Part shown: piece by piece, positions 63,501-64,000 of the stretch | How the letters are laid out: every line of letters begins with the position of its first letter | Position numbering within the stretch: the stretch's first letter is position 1 | Assembly (NCBI RefSeq): GCF_001911425.1 | Contig: NZ_MPPL01000001.1 | Coordinates: forward strand, 2,537,466 to 2,601,465 | Direction of reading: 5' to 3' | DNA: 64,000 nucleotides | DNA from: Mucilaginibacter polytrichastri | GTDB taxonomy: Bacteria > Bacteroidota > Bacteroidia > Sphingobacteriales > Sphingobacteriaceae | Program-made: the position numbers and the translations under genes | The notes under the pieces: generated by a model | What the model saw: the letters and a program-made list of their open reading frames with translations, nothing else | Database searches by the model: none | Told to the model about the DNA's origin: nothing

Positions 63501-64000
63501 TGTTGACCGTAAGGTACATATCCAGATCACCATCGTTATCATAATCAAAGAAGCTGGCCATGGTTGATTGCAGGTTGATATTTAAACCATACGCTTTGGC
63601 CATTTCTTTAAAATGAGGAATACCCTCTTTATCATTACCTGTATTAATATACAGTAAGTTTTGCCTGCGGTTAGAATCGGGATACAACGTATTGCAAACG
63701 TATATATCCATTAAGCCGTCATTATTAATGTCTATTACAGAAACTCCACGCCCCCAGCGGCCCATGCCGCCTACCCCGGCTTTATCTGTAATGTCTTCAA
63801 ACTTAAAATCACCTTTATTGAGATAGAGACGGTTGGGTACCATGTTACCGGTAAAATAAATATCCTGTAAACCGTCATTATTAAAATCGCCTATCCCAAC
63901 CCCTCCTCCATTATAAATGTTTACAATATCTAAAGGGTTAATTGTATCTGTCTCGGTTATCTGATTGATAAAATGGATTCCTGAATGAGCGGAGGAAATC
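60511..64000 (-). CDS. Large FG-GAP/VCBS repeat lipoprotein, 5' end off window
   Basis: The frame is open to the right edge; the ATG at 63843 is internal. The 52 codons before it read ISSAHSGIHFINQITETDTI and onward, matching residues about 30-80 of the VCBS lipoprotein at 4072-7665, so only about 30 N-terminal residues, with the lipoprotein signal, are missing. About 1160 residues are visible, filled with DxDxDG repeats (DFNNDGLQDI, DIDNNGLDDI, DANGDGKLDL, DFDGDGNLDV). Identity with the first paralogue is high along the whole length. It is followed 14 bp later by GH2, so it belongs to the second glycan cluster; a SusC/SusD pair may lie beyond the edge. Confidence 0.9.
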   Translation of the reverse strand, partial: ISSAHSGIHFINQITETDTINPLDIVNIYNGGGVGIGDFNNDGLQDIYFTGNMVPNRLYLNKGDFKFEDITDKAGVGGMGRWGRGVSVIDINNDGLMDIYVCNTLYPDSNRRQNLLYINTGNDKEGIPHFKEMAKAYGLNINLQSTMASFFDYDNDGDLDMYLTVNSASASYNPNLFGPGRTIAQSKGKLYRNDWDAQLNHPVFHDVSAQAGINLDGYGHAATTVDINNDGWKDIYVSNDFASNNILYINNHDGTFTNRSKEYFKHTSYNAMGQDIVDINNDGLPDVVELDMNPEDNYRKKMMLGANSYETFQNFDFYGYQYQYVRNTLQINQGPRLGQQGQIGSPVFSEIGFLSGMAQTDWSWTPMVTDFNNDGFRDLIITNGFPKDVSDHDFMTYRQQAYAITSKKEVLKQIPEVKLHNYAFANSGNLTFQDVSKTWGLELPTFSNGAAYADLDNDGAMDMIINNVNDEALVYRNTSRDDKDKLSSVHYFQISFKGDTHNKNGLGATANIYYNHGKQQVYENDPYRGYLSSVQGIAHFGLGAVKVLDSVVIKWPGGKKQKLTNVKADQKIIADIANAKDKYDHIQPLVDNKALFKEVSDSVGIHFKSKDANFIDFNIQKLMPHKLSEYTPALAVGDIDNNGLDDIIIGGDAYNQAQIFFQQANGQFKQRDLLTTKIIPDHRFTDAGLLLFDANGDGKLDLYAASGGYETQANSPEYQDRLYLNDGKGNFTLATNAIPVNLTSKLCVRACDYNKDGKLDLFISGRVEPWNYPKPVSSIILRNDSENGYVKFTDVTAQVAPALKDIGMVCDALFTDFDNDGWPDLMMAGEWMPITFLKNEHGKFVNITPKSGVADKLGWWNSLVGGDFRHTGRTDYIVGNMGQNSLFQASDKYPVYITAKDFDKNGAYTAIPSIYLPDQNGDKKEFPVPGRDDILKQMISLKKKFTNYKSYATATMDEVLSPEQMKGAQKLKANLLKSCFLRNDGNGKFTLIPLPIEAQVSVLNGMETGDFDGDGNLDVVINGNDYGTDVSIGRYDALNGLMLKGDGKGGFKPLSIMQSGIYIPGNGKALVKFRNNNGAVFLAASQNKDFLKVFKLKGTAKTIAVNPLDAYALVKYKNGKIAKEEFSYGSSFLSQSARFITIDDSMQSVAVFDNAGNKRIIK

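Noticed and set aside
1..64000. Search for tRNA, rRNA, CRISPR arrays, transposases, integrases and phage genes
   Set aside because: None was recognised by eye in coding or intergenic sequence, so the TIR/nSTAND operon has no obvious mobile-element carrier within this window.
63844..64000. Treating ATG 63843 as the start of the right-edge VCBS gene
   Set aside because: The frame continues upstream to the edge with sequence matching residues about 30-80 of the paralogue, so this Met is internal.

Overview
The window looks like a chromosomal segment of a Bacteroidota bacterium, most likely a member of the Sphingobacteriaceae close to Mucilaginibacter or Pedobacter. The evidence is a SusC/SusD pair, a propeller-type sensor regulator, very large FG-GAP/VCBS lipoproteins with ASPIC/UnbV-type features, SPII lipoboxes of Bacteroidota type, GC of roughly 40 percent, and promoter-like elements of the TTG-N19-21-TAnnTTTG class. 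No rRNA, tRNA, CRISPR array, insertion sequence or replication origin was recognised. The genus assignment is inference.

Region 1 (1-14653) is a polysaccharide utilisation locus (PUL). Reading leftwards from 12576 it holds SusC, SusD, a 1197-residue VCBS lipoprotein, a 737-residue TPR/VCBS lipoprotein and a propeller sensor cut by the left edge. A GH35 enzyme is transcribed divergently from SusC. The 448-bp divergent gap carries a good promoter match for GH35, an 11-bp direct repeat with a 22-bp period, and two copies of a LacI-operator-like palindrome core. Region 7 (52774-64000) is a second glycan cluster, GH31 - GH3 - GH2 - VCBS lipoprotein (cut by the right edge). Its VCBS protein is a close paralogue of the one in region 1. 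GH35, GH31, GH3 and GH2 together would suit removal of side chains from a galactosylated, xylosylated beta-glucan such as xyloglucan, but no endo-glucanase lies in the window.

Region 2 (15509-28246) is the most unusual part: a tight leftward operon encoding a TrkA-type Rossmann membrane protein with a C-terminal RyR domain, a protein with three tandem TIR or TIR-like domains, an nSTAND NTPase with a transmembrane segment, long coiled coil and WD40 propeller, a TonB-dependent receptor with a TPR-like N-terminus, and a 12-TM nucleotide-translocase-like carrier with a helical-repeat C-terminus. Gaps inside it are 1 to 19 bp. A patatin-like phospholipase lies 228 bp upstream on the same strand. 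The set resembles an NAD-linked signalling or immune (biological conflict) system spread over cytoplasm, inner membrane and outer membrane. I do not recognise it as a named system.

Region 3 (28510-33805) has a NagD-type HAD phosphatase, a FadL-type porin with an SGNH lipoprotein esterase, an AraC-family regulator divergent from FadL with three copies of a palindromic motif between them, and a small AT-rich orphan gene between short repeats.

Region 4 (34060-48593) is a 13-gene rightward fatty-acid beta-oxidation cluster: etfB, etfA, thioesterase, acyl-CoA-binding protein, DUF2147 protein, fadN-, fadA-, fadE- and fadD-like genes, enoyl-CoA hydratase, a 2,4-dienoyl-CoA-reductase-type SDR, and a two-gene membrane Fe-S/CCG module that probably passes electrons from ETF to menaquinone. 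The FadL porin and esterase of region 3 could supply fatty acids to it. Regions 5 and 6 (48602-52623) hold a vSGLT-like sodium/sugar symporter, exonuclease III and an acyltransferase-3 membrane protein.
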